Shown: positions 7,658 to 15,402 of the stretch, piece after piece
How the letters are laid out: each line of letters begins with the position of its first letter
How positions within the stretch are numbered: the first letter of the stretch is position 1
DNA from: Cellulomonas composti
Lineage (GTDB): Bacteria; Actinomycetota; Actinomycetes; Actinomycetales; Cellulomonadaceae
NCBI RefSeq assembly: GCF_007990245.1
Contig: NZ_BJWG01000006.1
Coordinates: 1-64,000 of the forward strand
Direction of reading: 5' to 3'
DNA: 64,000 nt
Notes under the pieces: generated by a model
Databases searched by the model: none
The model's input: the letters and a program-made list of their open reading frames with translations, nothing else
What the model was told of the DNA's origin: nothing
Program-made: the position numbers and the translations under genes

Positions 7658-9961
7658 GTGACCGCTGCCCCGACCAAGGCGCTGCCCTACCTCGATCCCG
7701 CCCTGCCGGTCGCGGATCGCGTCGCCGACCTCGTCGGACGCATGACGCTCGCGGAGAAGGTCGGGCAGATGCTGCAGCTCGACGCGCGCGACGGTGTCGA
7801 GGGCCTCGTCGAGGACATGTTCGCCGGTTCCCTGCTGCACGCGAAGCCTGCTGCGGTCCTCGCGGCGCACGAGAGCACCGCGCGCACGCGGCTGCAGATC
7901 CCGCTCCTGGTGGCCGAGGACTGCATCCACGGGCACTCGTTCTGGGTCGGCGCGACGATCTTCCCCACGCAGCTCGGGATGGCGGCGTCCTGGGACCCGG
8001 ACCTGCTCGAGCGCGCGGCCCGCGCGACCGCGGTCGAGGTCGCCGCGACCGGCGTGCACTGGACCTTCTCCCCCGTGCTGTGCATCGCGCGTGACCTGCG
8101 CTGGGGCCGGGTCGACGAGACGTTCGGCGAGGACCCGGTGCTCATCGGCGAGCTCGCGGCCGCGATGGTCCGTGGCTACCAGGGCGAGGGCCTGCACGAC
8201 GAGACCGCGGTCCTCGCGACCGCCAAGCACTTCGCCGGCTACTCCGAGACGCAGGGCGGACGCGACGCCAGCGAGTCCGACATCTCACGGCGCAAGCTGC
8301 GCTCGTGGTTCCTGCCGCCGTTCGAGCGCGTCGCGCGCGAGGGCTGCCGCACCTTCATGCTCGGCTACCAGTCGATGGACGGCGTCCCCGTGACCGTCAA
8401 CGACTGGTTGCTCACCGAGGTGCTGCGCGGCGAGTGGGGCTACACCGGCACGCTCGTCACCGACTGGGACAACGTCGGCCGGATGGTCTGGGAGCAGCGC
8501 ACCCAGCCCGACCACACGCATGCCGCCGCAGCCGCGATCCGGGCGGGCAACGACATGGTGATGACGACGCCCGAGTTCTTCGAGGGTGCACAGAACGCCG
8601 TGCGCCGGGGCCTGGTCGAGGAGGCCGCGCTCGACGCCGCCGTGTCGCGCATCCTCACGCTCAAGATGGAGCTCGGCCTGTTCGAGAACCCGCGGCGCCC
8701 CGATGCCGCGCGGCAGGCCGCCGTGATCGGTTGCGACGAGCACACCGCGCTCAACCTCGAGGTCGCCCGCCGCTCGCTCGTGCTGCTGCGCAACGACGGC
8801 GTGCTGCCGCTCGCGGGTGGCTGCACCGCCGGACCCTCCCAGCGGGCGGTGGCGCCGGAGGCCGCGCAGTCGCGCCGCGTGCTCGTCGTCGGGCCCAACG
8901 CGCACGACGACCACACCCAGCTCGGTGACTGGGCCGGCGCGTCCGGGCAGGCCGACTGGCTGCCCGAGGGCCACCCGCGGCACATGACCGAGACCGTGCT
9001 CGACGGGCTGCGCGCGCGTGTGCCCGCCGGCTGGTCGGTCGTGCACGAGCCGGGTGCGCAGGTGCTCACGCTCGAGGCCGACCCGGAGGGCGCGTTCTTC
9101 CCCGACGGGCAGCCGCGTCCCCAGGTCGTCGTGCCCGCCGAGCCCGACGAGACGCAGATCGCCGCCGCCGTCGCCGCGGCACGCGACGCGGACTACGTCG
9201 TCGCCGTCGTGGGCGACCGCATCGAGCTCGTCGGCGAGGGCAAGTCGACCGCCACGCTCGAGCTCGTCGGCGGGCAGGTCGCCCTGCTCGACGCGCTCGC
9301 CGCGACCGGGACGCCGCTGGTCGTCGTCGTGATCGCCTCCAAGCCGCTCGTGCTGCCGGACTCGGCGCTGGGCGCCGCCGCGATCGTCTGGGCGGCCAAC
9401 CCCGGCATGCGCGGCGGGCAGGCGATCACGGAGCTGCTGCTCGGGCTCGTCGAGCCGACCGGGCGCCTGCCGATCTCGTTCGCGCGGCACGCCGGTCAGC
9501 AGCCCACCTACTACAACCAGGTGCGCGGCCAGCACGGCTCGCGGTACGCGGACCTCACGCAGCGACCGACGTTCGCGTTCGGCGAGGGCCTGTCCTACAC
9601 CACCGTCGAGTACGACGACCTGCGCATCCTCGAGCCGCGCGTCGAGACGGCCGACGTGCTGCGTGCCCGGGTCACCGTCCGCAACACCGGGTCACGGCCC
9701 GCGGTCGAGACCGTGCAGGCCTACATCCGCGACCTCGTCACGTCCGTGACCTGGGCGGACATCGAGCTCAAGGCCTACCGGCAGGTCACGCTCGCGCCCG
9801 GCGAGTCCCGTGTCGTCGAGATCGACCTGCCTGCGGCCGAGTGCTCGATCGTCGACGCCGTCGGGCGGCGCGTGGTCGAGGCCGGCGACTTCGAGCTGCG
9901 GGTCGGGCCGTCGTCCGTGCCGGAGTCGCAGCTCGTCGCGCCGTTCACCATCACCGCCTGA
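7658..9961 (+). CDS. Glycoside hydrolase family 3 beta-glucosidase
   Basis: This 767-residue exo-acting glycosidase removes terminal beta-linked sugars from oligosaccharides. The N-terminal GH3 barrel (about 20-340) contains KHFAGY at 190-195, GRD at 201-203 and the nucleophile Asp269 in LVTDWDNV. The C-terminal GH3 domain (about 370-630) includes the region VVGDRIELVGEGKS, whose Glu527 is the probable acid/base. An FnIII-like domain ends the protein (about 665-740). There is no signal peptide, so it is probably cytoplasmic and acts on imported sugars. The GTG at 7658 is preceded by GAGAGGA at a good distance. It is divergent from the importer operon with shared operator-like sites. A beta-xylosidase activity cannot be excluded. 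Confidence 0.93.
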   Translation: MTAAPTKALPYLDPALPVADRVADLVGRMTLAEKVGQMLQLDARDGVEGLVEDMFAGSLLHAKPAAVLAAHESTARTRLQIPLLVAEDCIHGHSFWVGATIFPTQLGMAASWDPDLLERAARATAVEVAATGVHWTFSPVLCIARDLRWGRVDETFGEDPVLIGELAAAMVRGYQGEGLHDETAVLATAKHFAGYSETQGGRDASESDISRRKLRSWFLPPFERVAREGCRTFMLGYQSMDGVPVTVNDWLLTEVLRGEWGYTGTLVTDWDNVGRMVWEQRTQPDHTHAAAAAIRAGNDMVMTTPEFFEGAQNAVRRGLVEEAALDAAVSRILTLKMELGLFENPRRPDAARQAAVIGCDEHTALNLEVARRSLVLLRNDGVLPLAGGCTAGPSQRAVAPEAAQSRRVLVVGPNAHDDHTQLGDWAGASGQADWLPEGHPRHMTETVLDGLRARVPAGWSVVHEPGAQVLTLEADPEGAFFPDGQPRPQVVVPAEPDETQIAAAVAAARDADYVVAVVGDRIELVGEGKSTATLELVGGQVALLDALAATGTPLVVVVIASKPLVLPDSALGAAAIVWAANPGMRGGQAITELLLGLVEPTGRLPISFARHAGQQPTYYNQVRGQHGSRYADLTQRPTFAFGEGLSYTTVEYDDLRILEPRVETADVLRARVTVRNTGSRPAVETVQAYIRDLVTSVTWADIELKAYRQVTLAPGESRVVEIDLPAAECSIVDAVGRRVVEAGDFELRVGPSSVPESQLVAPFTITA

Positions 9962-9976
9962 CCGAGGCGCTGACGC

Positions 9977-10012
9977 CCTGGCAGGGGCCGGCTCAGCCCC
10001 GGTCCTGCCAGG
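9977..10012. terminator. Bidirectional hairpin between converging genes
   Basis: CCTGGCAGG (9977-9985) pairs perfectly with CCTGCCAGG (10004-10012), with an inner GGGGC/GCCCC pair. It spans the 31-bp gap between the glycosidase stop and the next gene and runs into the end of the latter. There is no T-tract. Confidence 0.55.
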
Positions 10013-10637
10013 TGCACAGGCATGCCCGGTTGCCCTCGGGGTCGGCCAGCACCCAGAAGCTCGGCGCCTGCTCGGCGTCGACCAGCGTGCCGCCCGCGGC
10101 CAGCGCCGCGTCGATGCGCGGCTGCACCTGGGTCGGATCGATCCACACGTCCGGGTGCCAGCGCTGCCGCGGCTCCTCGCTGCCCGACTCCTGGAACCAG
10201 ACCGGCGGGAGCGCGCCGGCGGGGTCGCGGACCTCGTCGTCGGACCCGGGCTGGCCCTGGTACCCGAGCAACGCCCGCCAGAACGGCAGCACCGCCGCCC
10301 GGTCCGGCGTGTCGAGGGCCAGCTCCAGGCGCGAGACGGCACCGGGGTCGAGCTCGAGGCCCGACCCTGCCGCGAGCGCCGTCACCGTGCGCGCGAGCCG
10401 CACGTCCCGCTCCGTGAGGCCACCCGCGTCGTGGCTGGTCAGCGTGATGTCGACGTGCGGGTAGCGCAGGTCGACATCGGGATGGTGGCCCTGCTCCTCG
10501 GCGGCCGCGCCGACCGCGTCGACGAGCGCGAGGCCCGCCACGAACGACCCCGTGCGCACCCGTGTGCGCAGCGAGCCGCCCAGGTTCGCCCAACCCGTCA
10601 GGCCCTCGTTCTCGATCTGGTCTCCGGTGAGTGTCAT
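9993..10637 (-). CDS. Pterin-4a-carbinolamine dehydratase domain fused to a VOC-type domain
   Basis: This 214-residue protein has two parts. Residues about 1-95 match 4a-hydroxytetrahydrobiopterin dehydratase: the helix ending EEQGHHPDVDL supplies the paired histidines, and THD-like SHDAGGLTERDVRLA closes the active-site region. Residues about 100-214 look like a vicinal-oxygen-chelate (glyoxalase/bleomycin-resistance) half, with WHPDVWID and FWVLADPEGNRACLC. No aromatic amino acid hydroxylase is nearby, so a classical BH4-recycling role is not supported by context. The start is ATG at 10637; the hairpin upstream belongs to the preceding gene. Confidence 0.82.
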   Translation of the reverse strand: MTLTGDQIENEGLTGWANLGGSLRTRVRTGSFVAGLALVDAVGAAAEEQGHHPDVDLRYPHVDITLTSHDAGGLTERDVRLARTVTALAAGSGLELDPGAVSRLELALDTPDRAAVLPFWRALLGYQGQPGSDDEVRDPAGALPPVWFQESGSEEPRQRWHPDVWIDPTQVQPRIDAALAAGGTLVDAEQAPSFWVLADPEGNRACLCTWQDRG

Positions 10638-10657
10638 CCCGCCATGCTCACCCCGAC

Positions 10658-10693
10658 CACCCACACCCGCACGTCCGGGTGCGGGTGTGGGTG
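10658..10693 (-). terminator. Terminator of the acetyltransferase gene
   Basis: Perfect 15-bp stem (10658-10672 with 10679-10693) and 6-base loop, directly abutting the stop codon of the minus-strand acetyltransferase. No U-tract follows, as is common in high-GC actinobacteria. Confidence 0.75.
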
Positions 10694-11356
10694 TCAGCTC
10701 ACGCCGAGGAACTCCCGCAGCCGATCCACGCCCTCGAGCGTGACCGGCGCACGCTGCTCGTCGGACCGGGCGCTCCACGTCGCGCGGTCGAGGACGTAGC
10801 GGCGCGAGACGACGGACGCGTCGTCCCGGACGGCGACGTCGGTGCCGTTGTCGCGGTAGCCCAGGCGGCGGGTCACGCCGTTCGACGGGGCGTTGTCCGC
10901 GAACGCCGTCGTCGTGGCGCGCTCGGCGCCGAGGCCGTCGAAGATCAGGTGCAGCACCGCGAGGCGCATCGCCGTGCCGACGCCCTGCCCCTGGAACCGC
11001 CGGCCGAGCCACGAGCCCGTCTCGGCCGTCCGGGTCACGGCGAACCGCTCGGTGTACAGGCCCTGCACGCCCAGCAGCTCGCCGTCGCGCAGCACGCCGA
11101 GCTCGAGCCCGCACCTGGCCGAGCTCGCCTCCGCGCGCAGCTTCCACTGGTACTGCAGCACGCTGCGGCGCACCTCGTCGGGCGTCCCCCGCGTCCACGG
11201 CACCACGAAAGGCATCGCGTCGGGGTCGTGCACGCCCTGCGCAGCGAGGTCCGCGAGCGCCGCCAACAGCCCGTCGTCGAGGAAGCGTAGTTCGAGGTCG
11301 CCGCAGGTCACACGAACACCGGCCGGCGGCCACAGGTCGACGAGATGGCTGGTCAT
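10694..11356 (-). CDS. GNAT-family N-acetyltransferase
   Basis: This 220-residue cytoplasmic acyl-CoA-dependent transferase is of the RimJ/RimL-like GNAT group. Supporting sequence includes the acetyl-CoA-binding stretch RRFQGQGVGTAMRLAVLHL (about 131-149, with the Q/R-x-x-G-x-G/A pattern) and the preceding beta-strand ELGVLRDGELLGVQGLY. FADNAPSNGVTRRLGYRDNG near 168-187 matches the conserved N-x-x-S-x-x-x-x-x-x-x-x-G-F/Y segment. The substrate (ribosomal protein N-terminus, amino acid or drug) is unknown. It stands alone, ending at a strong hairpin. Confidence 0.88.
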   Translation of the reverse strand: MTSHLVDLWPPAGVRVTCGDLELRFLDDGLLAALADLAAQGVHDPDAMPFVVPWTRGTPDEVRRSVLQYQWKLRAEASSARCGLELGVLRDGELLGVQGLYTERFAVTRTAETGSWLGRRFQGQGVGTAMRLAVLHLIFDGLGAERATTTAFADNAPSNGVTRRLGYRDNGTDVAVRDDASVVSRRYVLDRATWSARSDEQRAPVTLEGVDRLREFLGVS

Positions 11357-11485
11357 GGCGCGACCCTGGCGTACCCGTCGTCGTCCCGCAAGGACATACC
11401 GCCGGCGACGGACCCGTCAGGAATCGAGAAGCACGGGTGCCGCCGCGTTCCTACGATCAGGGGACGAGACAGAGGAGGGCCGACG

Positions 11486-11911
11486 ATGGCCAGGACCACC
11501 CCGACCGGCGGCTTCACCGAGGACGAGCGCGCCGCGATGAAGGAGCGCGCCCAGGAGCTGCGCGCGACGAAGAAGGGCGCGGACGGCGAGGCCGACGTGC
11601 TCGCCAAGATCGCCGAGATGCCCGATGACGACCGTGCGCTCGCCGGGCGCATCCACGCGATCGTCCAGGCGCAGGCGCCGCACCTCGCCGCGCGGACCTG
11701 GTACGGCATGCCCGCCTACACCAAGGACGGCAAGGTCGTCGTGTTCTTCAAGGCGGCCTCGAAGTTCAAGTCGCGCTACGCGACGCTCGGCTTCGAGGAG
11801 GCGGCGGCGCTCGACGAGGGCGCGATGTGGCCCACGTCCTACGCGCTGACCACGCTCACTGCGGCCGACGAGGCCCGCATCGCGACCCTGATCGAGCAGG
11901 CGGCGTCCTGA
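11486..11911 (+). CDS. DUF1801-type protein (YdhG-like)
   Basis: Small 141-residue cytoplasmic protein with an N-terminal charged helix (residues 9-35) and a DUF1801/YdhG-like domain (about 45-140). The latter includes RTWYGMPAYTKDGKVVVFFKAASKFKSRYATLGF, typical of this family. Family members have been discussed as iron-chaperone (frataxin-fold) proteins, but the biochemical role is not settled. The ATG at 11486 has AGAGGAGGG upstream. It converges on the secreted protein gene. Confidence 0.82.
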   Translation: MARTTPTGGFTEDERAAMKERAQELRATKKGADGEADVLAKIAEMPDDDRALAGRIHAIVQAQAPHLAARTWYGMPAYTKDGKVVVFFKAASKFKSRYATLGFEEAAALDEGAMWPTSYALTTLTAADEARIATLIEQAAS

Positions 11912-11914
11912 CGT

Positions 11915-11957
11915 CCGGGCAGCGGCGGTGCGCGTGTGCGCGTCCGCCGCTGCCCGG
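11915..11957. terminator. Bidirectional hairpin between converging genes
   Basis: Arms 11915-11928 and 11944-11957 form a perfect 14-bp GC-rich stem with a 15-base loop that can itself fold (GCGC ends). It lies between the DUF1801 stop and the stop of the secreted protein gene. Confidence 0.7.
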
Positions 11958-11968
11958 TGTCGCGGGAC

Positions 11969-13933
11969 CTACTTCAGCACGTACCGGGTGTAGCTGATCT
12001 TCCAGTAGTCGATGATCCCGTAGTCGTAGTTCTCGGACGCGTTGCCGGCGATCCACTCCACCCAGCCGTCCAGCACGTAGGCGGCCGGGAAGCTGACGCC
12101 CGCGCAGCCGCTGTCGCCCATCGCGAAGCCCTCGGCGAGGTCGCCGTACTCGTCGAACAGGATCGCGGCGACCTGGTTGTCCGAGACCGGGCTGTCCAGG
12201 CAGCCGTACAGCGTGAGGCCCGAGTACTTGTTCTGGAACGACGCGTCGAGCTTCGCCGCGAACGCGGCGATGTCGCTCTCGTAGGGCGACGAGTAGAACC
12301 ACGCGCTGCCGTCGACGTCGTACGGGTTGCCCGACAGGACGGCCGTCGCGGCGTCGGCCGCGTCGATCCTGTACGTCGACGCCGTCGCGGTGATCTTCTT
12401 GGCCGAGACGACGATGTCGCGGGTCGTGGTGCGCGCCGGGCCGTCGCCACCCTTCACGACGATCGTCGCGCGGTAGGTGCCGGCCGGGGCGGGCGTGCTG
12501 CCCACCAGCCCGGTCCACCGGTAGTTCCAGGACTGGGCGCGAGCGAGCGTGGCCGAGGCGACAGCCTTCGTCGAGCCCACCTTCGTGATCGTGATCTGCG
12601 CGGTCGCCGGAAGCGAGCTGGACACCGTGAGCTGCGCGGTGTCCACGTACCCGTCGCGAACCGGGTACAGGGTCGTCACCGACCAGGCGGCCGACGTCGG
12701 CTTCGCATCGGTCGCGAGAGCCTTGAGCTGCTTGTCGGCGACGGCGACGCCATCCAGGTACAGGCGCACCTTGTAGGTCCCCGGCGTGAGCGCGCGGCCG
12801 CTCGACGTGCGGCCGTCGAACTTGACCGACCACGACTTCGCCGAGGCGAGCTTCAGCGTCCGGACAGTTGCGCCCTTGGAGTCGACGACGTTGATCGCAC
12901 CCGCCTGGGCGTACGTCGAGCTGGCCTTGAAGGTGACCGAGTCGCGGTAGCCGTCCGGGAACGGGTAGAAGCTCCACGCGCTGAACGTCAGCGTCTGGGT
13001 CAGCTTGCGCACCGTGACGCCTGCGGACCTGACGGGGCCCTCACCGCCGGGGCCGACCGCCCGGACGACCAGCGTGTACGTCCCCGCCGGCGCGGTCAGG
13101 GTGATCGACGTCCCCTTGATCGACTTCGTCGTGACCACGGTCGACGAGCGCTTGAGGGTGACGGAGTACGTGCTGACCGGACCGCCGTCGGCGGGTGCCT
13201 TCCAGCTCGCGGTGATCGTGGTCGGCTTCGGGTTCGTCACCTGCAGCGAGGACACCGCCTTCGGCGCGAGCTGGCTGCTGGTGACGGCGACCACCTGCGA
13301 CGCGACCTGCCCGATCATGTTCGTCGCGACCGCGCGGTACCACCGCGTGACCTTCGGCGACGTGCTCACGGAGCCCGAGAAGGTCGTGCCGGTCGTCTCC
13401 GTGACGGTCCACGGTCCGCTCGACCCGTCGGCCACCTGCCACACGACCGTCGCCGCCGGACGGGCCTGCACGGCGACCGTCAGCTTGAACGCCCCGCCGG
13501 GTGCGACGGTCGCACCCACCGGCTGCGTCACGAACACCGGCGCGTACTGCACGCTCAGCACCGCCGGGGTGGTCGCGATCGTGCCGCCGAGCCCGTCGTC
13601 GAACACCGCGCGGTACGACGAGCCGTCGACCGTGGCCGTGACGTCCTCGACGAGGAGCGTCGCGTCCCCCTCGCTCTGCGACACCGGGGCCCACGAGCCG
13701 CCCTCCGGCTGGACGTCCCACCTCAGCACCGGGACGTCCGCGTCCGCCACGTCCAGCGCCTGCGCCTCGAAGGAGACGTCCGCGCCGGCCGTGACCGTCT
13801 GCGACGACGGCTCCGTCACGATCCGCACGGGCGGTTGGGGCGACTCCGCGGCGGCCGCGGGCAGTGCGCCGAGAACGACGACTACCGCGACGGCTCCAGC
13901 CACCGCGCCGGACCTCCACGACGACGAACTCAC
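11969..13933 (-). CDS. Secreted multi-domain protein with Ig-like, FnIII and FlgD-like repeats
   Basis: This 654-residue exported protein starts with a Sec signal peptide (residues 1-29, cleavage near AAAAES). Domains in order are two Ig-like modules (about 35-125 and 126-220), a fibronectin type III module (about 225-310, with SWKAPADGGPVSTYSV) and two FlgD-like Ig modules (about 312-420 and 421-525). The FlgD-like modules share the phrase FYPFPDGYRDS / LYPVRDGYVDT. Last is a unique C-terminal domain of about 125 residues with two cysteines (YGCLDSPVSDN, GDSGCAGVSF). No catalytic motif or LPXTG anchor is visible. It is probably a surface or matrix protein. The GTG start has GGGGGA upstream and a long structured leader. 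Confidence 0.85.
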   Translation of the reverse strand: MSSSSWRSGAVAGAVAVVVVLGALPAAAAESPQPPVRIVTEPSSQTVTAGADVSFEAQALDVADADVPVLRWDVQPEGGSWAPVSQSEGDATLLVEDVTATVDGSSYRAVFDDGLGGTIATTPAVLSVQYAPVFVTQPVGATVAPGGAFKLTVAVQARPAATVVWQVADGSSGPWTVTETTGTTFSGSVSTSPKVTRWYRAVATNMIGQVASQVVAVTSSQLAPKAVSSLQVTNPKPTTITASWKAPADGGPVSTYSVTLKRSSTVVTTKSIKGTSITLTAPAGTYTLVVRAVGPGGEGPVRSAGVTVRKLTQTLTFSAWSFYPFPDGYRDSVTFKASSTYAQAGAINVVDSKGATVRTLKLASAKSWSVKFDGRTSSGRALTPGTYKVRLYLDGVAVADKQLKALATDAKPTSAAWSVTTLYPVRDGYVDTAQLTVSSSLPATAQITITKVGSTKAVASATLARAQSWNYRWTGLVGSTPAPAGTYRATIVVKGGDGPARTTTRDIVVSAKKITATASTYRIDAADAATAVLSGNPYDVDGSAWFYSSPYESDIAAFAAKLDASFQNKYSGLTLYGCLDSPVSDNQVAAILFDEYGDLAEGFAMGDSGCAGVSFPAAYVLDGWVEWIAGNASENYDYGIIDYWKISYTRYVLK

Positions 13934-14037
13934 GGTCTCCCCCTTGAGGTGTGGGCGGTCGCCGGAAGGGCCCGCCGTGGGCTCTTCCTCGGCTCGTCCG
14001 CGCGCGGAGTTGAGGGACCTAGGTCCGGACCGCCCAC
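13934..14037 (-). promoter_or_regulatory. Structured 5' leader of the secreted protein gene
   Basis: The minus-strand leader begins with GTGGGCGGTC (14037-14028) and ends near the ribosome site with its perfect complement GACCGCCCAC (13960-13951), 67 bases apart. The enclosed sequence holds the 12-base palindrome GGACCTAGGTCC (14015-14026) and CCGCGCGCGG (13999-14008). A closed multi-branched RNA fold that places the Shine-Dalgarno next to the closing stem looks possible. I could not match it to a known riboswitch. Confidence 0.4.
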
Positions 14038-14115
14038 CCGTGGGACATCACCGGACCTGGCGTTTCACCCACCACGGGAGCACCCGGACATCCCGAGGAC
14101 CTACGAGCGCCCGGC

Positions 14116-14292
14116 GTAGCGATCGGTCGGCTCGCGGACGTGGTGATCGTCGCCGACGCGGGCATGATCTCGGACGCGAACAAGCGCGCGACAGCGAAGG
14201 CAACCCGACTCCGCTCGGGTGAGATGACATCCGTCCACACGACACAGCTCTGCCACTGGTCGGCACATGACGCGATGCGTGATGAGCGCTAG
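14116..14292 (+). pseudogene. Transposase remnant (IS1634/IS4-like fragment)
   Basis: An open frame without a start codon encodes GRLADVVIVADAGMISDANK at its N-terminal end. This strongly resembles the conserved VVADAGM block of DDE transposases of the IS1634/IS4 group. After about 25 residues the resemblance stops and the frame runs to a TAG at 14290-14292, overlapping the ychF stop. Only this scrap remains, with no visible terminal repeats. Confidence 0.55.
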
Positions 14293-15365
14293 ACGTTGAA
14301 CCTGAACTCGACCACGTCGCCGTCTGCCATGACGTAGTCCTTGCCCTCGATGCGGGCCTTGCCGGCCGCGCGGGCGGCGGGCACCGAGCCGGCCTCGACG
14401 AGGTCGTCGAAGCTGATCACCTCGGCCTTGATGAAGCCCTTCTGGAAGTCCGTGTGGATCACGCCCGCGGCCTGCGGGGCGGTCCAGCCGCGGCGGATCG
14501 TCCAGGCGCGGGCCTCCTTGGGGCCGGCCGTCAGGTAGGACTGCAGGCCGAGCGTGTGGTAGCCGGCGCGGGCGAGCTGGTCGAGGCCCGCCTCGGTCTG
14601 GCCGTTGGCCTCGAGCATCTCCGCTGCCTCGTCGGGCTCGAGCTCGACGAGCTCGGACTCGAACTTGGCGTCCAGGAAGATCGCGTCCGCGGGCGCGACG
14701 AGCGCGCGCAGCTCGTCCTGCATCGCGGTGTCGGCCAGGCCCGCGTCGTCGGTGTTGAAGACGTAGATGAACGGCTTGGCGGTCATGAGCTGCAGCGCGC
14801 GGACGTGCTCGTCGTCGGCCAGGCCGGCGACGTACAGGGTCCGGCCGGTCTCGAGGACCGCGAGCGCGCGCTGGGCCGCGTCGAGGACCTCGGGCGGGGT
14901 CTTCTTGCCGCGGACCTCCTTCTCGAGGCGCGGGATCGCGTTCTCGAGGGTCTGCAGGTCGGCCAGCACCAGTTCGGTGCTGATGATCTCGATGTCGTCC
15001 TTCGGGTTGACCGCGCCCGAGACGTGCACGACGTCGGGGTCGGCGAACGTGCGCGTGACCTGGCAGATCGCGTCCGCCTCGCGGATGTTCGCGAGGAACT
15101 TGTTGCCGAGGCCCTCGCCGACGGACGCACCCTTGACGATGCCCGCGATGTCCACGAAGGACACCGTCGCGGGCAGGATCCGCTCGGAGCCGAACAGGTC
15201 GGCGAGCACCTGCAGCCGCGGGTCGGGCAGCGGGACCACACCGACGTTGGGCTCGATCGTCGCGAACGGGTAGTTCGCGGCGAGCACCTGCGCGCGGGTC
15301 AGTGCGTTGAAGAGGGTGGACTTGCCGACGTTGGGCAGGCCGACGATGCCGATGGTGAGTGCCAC
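14289..15365 (-). CDS. ychF: Redox/ribosome-associated GTPase YchF (OLA1 family)
   Basis: This 358-residue Obg-like ATPase/GTPase is full length for the family. G1 is GLPNVGKST (9-17), G3 DIAGIVKGAS, and the nucleotide-base loop is the YchF-type variant (YVFNTDD) that favours ATP. The C-terminal TGS domain (about 275-358) includes GVIHTDFQKGFIKAEV. YchF proteins associate with ribosomes and influence stress responses. The GTG at 15365 gives the standard N-terminus ALTIGIVGLPNVGKS; the in-frame upstream extension is not conserved-looking. A TAGACT hexamer 8 bp upstream (15374-15379) may be a near-leaderless promoter. Confidence 0.95.
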   Translation of the reverse strand: MALTIGIVGLPNVGKSTLFNALTRAQVLAANYPFATIEPNVGVVPLPDPRLQVLADLFGSERILPATVSFVDIAGIVKGASVGEGLGNKFLANIREADAICQVTRTFADPDVVHVSGAVNPKDDIEIISTELVLADLQTLENAIPRLEKEVRGKKTPPEVLDAAQRALAVLETGRTLYVAGLADDEHVRALQLMTAKPFIYVFNTDDAGLADTAMQDELRALVAPADAIFLDAKFESELVELEPDEAAEMLEANGQTEAGLDQLARAGYHTLGLQSYLTAGPKEARAWTIRRGWTAPQAAGVIHTDFQKGFIKAEVISFDDLVEAGSVPAARAAGKARIEGKDYVMADGDVVEFRFNV

Positions 15366-15402
15366 GACGGGCAAGTCTACGGGCGTGCCCGCGCGCGGCC
15401 GG

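Noticed and set aside
13934-14037. c-di-GMP or c-di-AMP riboswitch in the leader
   Set aside because: The conserved sequence blocks of these classes are not visible; only generic pairing is supported.
11936-14119. 727-codon frame opposite the secreted Ig/FnIII protein
   Set aside because: Shadow of the real gene, which has a signal peptide, ribosome site and recognisable domains on the other strand.
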